7,394 nucleotides of DNA. Source: Actinomycetes bacterium. GTDB taxonomy: Bacteria > Actinomycetota > Actinomycetes > Actinomycetales > Dermabacteraceae. A program made the translations under genes and the position numbers. Position 1 is the first letter of the stretch, and every line of letters begins with the position of its first letter. Shown piece by piece: positions 6,260 to 7,394 of this stretch. The notes beneath the pieces were generated by a model that saw only the letters and a program-made list of their open reading frames with translations, was not told the origin of the DNA and ran no database searches. The stretch spans positions 1-7,394 of the forward strand of contig JAEWEZ010000131.1 in assembly GCA_023389045.1 (NCBI GenBank), written 5' to 3'.

Positions 6260-6279
6260 CGCCGCCTTAGGTGGCGGCG
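6260..6279 (-). other. GC-rich hairpin just after cgoX
   Basis: A 7-bp perfect inverted repeat (CGCCGCC / GGCGGCG) with a six-base loop (TTAGGT on the plus strand) lies 9 bases after the cgoX TAG, in the 104-nt gap before chdC. No T-run follows on the minus strand, so it does not look like a functional intrinsic terminator. It may act as an internal pause or a message-stabilising stem. The rest of the gap is C-rich on the transcribed strand, with no clear promoter. Confidence 0.4.
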
Positions 6280-6288
6280 GGGACGGGG

Positions 6289-7394
6289 CTAGGGGCCGGG
6301 CGGGGCGTCGGGCCCGAGGGCGGCGTCGGCGCGGACGATCGCGTCGATGCCGGTGCCGCAGCGCCACGAGCCCACCAGTTCGAGGGCGAACGTGTCCTCG
6401 AGAGCGGTAGTGAGCTGGGCGAGGGCCTCGCGGTGTCCGGGGCCGGGGCGTCGCATGGACTGCTCCCAGGTAATCACACGGGCACCGCGCAGGCTCTCCC
6501 GGCTGAGGTCCACGCCGGTGATGGCGGAGGCATCCAGGAGGGCCAGGTCGATGATGGAGCCAGAGGTGCCGTCGGGCCCTCCGGAGTCGTCCACGGGCAG
6601 GGGCTCCCCGGGGCGGCCGTAGCTCAGGCGCAGCACATGCAGATCGCCGGCGGCTTCGCGCACATGCGGCCATTTCGCGGTCGCATGGGTCATGGCTTTC
6701 GCCCAGACCTGCGGGGTGCCGGGGGCGACGAGCGCGCCGGTTCCGGTGGGGAAGGTATCCAGTCGGGAATCCTCCAGGACGAGCGCGACGAGCCGCACCG
6801 GGGTCGGCGGCGTGTCGGGGATCCTCTGGGCGATCTCGTCTTCCACGCCGGTGAGCAGGCCTCGGGAGACATCCGGCGGGCAGGCAAGAACCAGGTACTC
6901 GGCGTGAAGAACCTCGGTGGGTGCCGCGGGGGCCGACGGTTCTGCGGTGGTTGTGCCGTGAGGGGAAGGGCCAGTAGGGGAGGGGTCGACGGTGATCGCC
7001 CAGGTGGAGCCCTCTCGCTGCAGCGCGCTGACAGGGCTTGCGGTACGCAGCTCCACGCCGAGGTCGCGGCAGGAGTCGGCGAGAGTCTGGATCAGCGTGG
7101 CCATCGTTGGGGCGACCGCATGCACGGCGGTGCCGGCGCTGCGCTGCTTCTCGGGCGACGGGCGGAGGGCGCGTACCGCCGCAGCCAAAGACCCCTCCGT
7201 GCGCATCACCTCGGGAAGGCGCGGGAGCACGGTGGCCAGTTCCAGTGAGTCGGGATCGGCCGAATGCACACCGGCAACCAGCGGCGCGACCAGACGATCA
7301 GCGACGCGGTCGCCCATCCGGGTGCGCACGAGGGCGCCCAGGGTGACGCCTGGGCGCAGGCCCACGGAGGCGGGCAGAACACGGTCGGCCAGGG
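6289..7394 (-). CDS. cgoX: Coproporphyrinogen III oxidase, HemY type (5' end cut by window edge)
   Basis: CgoX is an FAD enzyme that removes six electrons from coproporphyrinogen III to give coproporphyrin III, the first step of the CPD branch; older names are HemY and protoporphyrinogen oxidase. The frame is open to base 7394, so 367 full codons are visible and an estimated 130-150 N-terminal residues, including the FAD-binding GxGxxG motif, lie beyond the edge. A GTG at 7363-7365 is an internal Val, because ADRVLPAS continues upstream in frame. Counting that Val as 1, recognisable family parts are LGALVRTRMGDRVADRLVAP (9-28), AGVHSADPDSLEL (31-43), YLVLACPPD (157-165), WAKAMTHATAKWPHV (221-235), RLSYGRPGE (246-254), ITWEQSMRRPGPGH (298-311) and the C-terminal FAD-contact stretch GSWRCGTGIDAIV (332-344). 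A Pro/Ser/Thr-rich insert occupies about 128-150. The stop is TAG at 6289-6291. The paired chdC and cpfC support coproporphyrinogen as the substrate. Confidence 0.94.
   Translation of the reverse strand, partial: LADRVLPASVGLRPGVTLGALVRTRMGDRVADRLVAPLVAGVHSADPDSLELATVLPRLPEVMRTEGSLAAAVRALRPSPEKQRSAGTAVHAVAPTMATLIQTLADSCRDLGVELRTASPVSALQREGSTWAITVDPSPTGPSPHGTTTAEPSAPAAPTEVLHAEYLVLACPPDVSRGLLTGVEDEIAQRIPDTPPTPVRLVALVLEDSRLDTFPTGTGALVAPGTPQVWAKAMTHATAKWPHVREAAGDLHVLRLSYGRPGEPLPVDDSGGPDGTSGSIIDLALLDASAITGVDLSRESLRGARVITWEQSMRRPGPGHREALAQLTTALEDTFALELVGSWRCGTGIDAIVRADAALGPDAPPGP

Noticed and set aside
5456..6673. chdC extended upstream to a 405-residue protein
   Set aside because: The added 163 residues are Arg/Pro/Ala-rich out-of-frame translation of cgoX and the gap. 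The ATG at 6184 has a strong AAGGAG and begins family-like sequence.
6289..7365. cgoX starting at the GTG at 7365
   Set aside because: The frame continues upstream to the edge with HemY-like residues, and a start here would lack the FAD-binding N-terminus. The gene is truncated by the window, not by mutation.
1..7394. Novel defence, mobile or biosynthetic system hidden in the window
   Set aside because: Every stretch over 110 bases is accounted for by seven standard haem genes. There are no inverted-repeat ends, integrase-like genes, tRNA remnants or CRISPR-like arrays.

Overview
This window is a housekeeping haem-biosynthesis operon from a high-GC Gram-positive bacterium (Actinomycetota). 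The evidence for that is the strong G/C bias at third codon positions, the GTG start of hemD, a ferrochelatase with an internal Cys and a C-terminal Cys cluster, and above all the coproporphyrin-dependent (CPD) terminal pathway. A member of the Micrococcales is plausible, but I cannot place it to genus from the sequence.

All seven genes lie on the minus strand, so transcription runs from the right edge to the left. In order they are: cgoX/hemY (coproporphyrinogen III oxidase, 5' end beyond the right edge), chdC/hemQ (coprohaem decarboxylase), cpfC/hemH (coproporphyrin ferrochelatase), hemC (hydroxymethylbilane synthase), hemD (uroporphyrinogen-III synthase), hemB (porphobilinogen synthase) and hemL (glutamate-1-semialdehyde aminomutase, 3' end beyond the left edge). 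The genes cpfC-hemC-hemD-hemB are joined by three identical 4-base start/stop overlaps (ATGA or GTGA). The other gaps are 104 nt (cgoX-chdC), 46 nt (chdC-cpfC) and 83 nt (hemB-hemL). No stretch over 300 bases lacks a gene.

Together the products take glutamate-1-semialdehyde to 5-aminolevulinate (HemL), porphobilinogen (HemB), hydroxymethylbilane (HemC) and uroporphyrinogen III (HemD). After a HemE step not seen here, CgoX makes coproporphyrin III, CpfC inserts iron and ChdC decarboxylates coprohaem to haem b. HemA and HemE are missing from the window and may lie just outside it. Gene order is roughly the reverse of pathway order.

I found no mobile elements, RNA genes, CRISPR arrays or convincing promoters, and no previously undescribed system. 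The points worth a second look are modest: the Cys/Asp/Cys metal site in HemB, the Cys cluster and long tails of CpfC, a Pro/Thr/Ser-rich insert in CgoX, two GC-rich hairpins in the intergenic gaps and a short 10-bp-period repeat at the chdC-cpfC junction.
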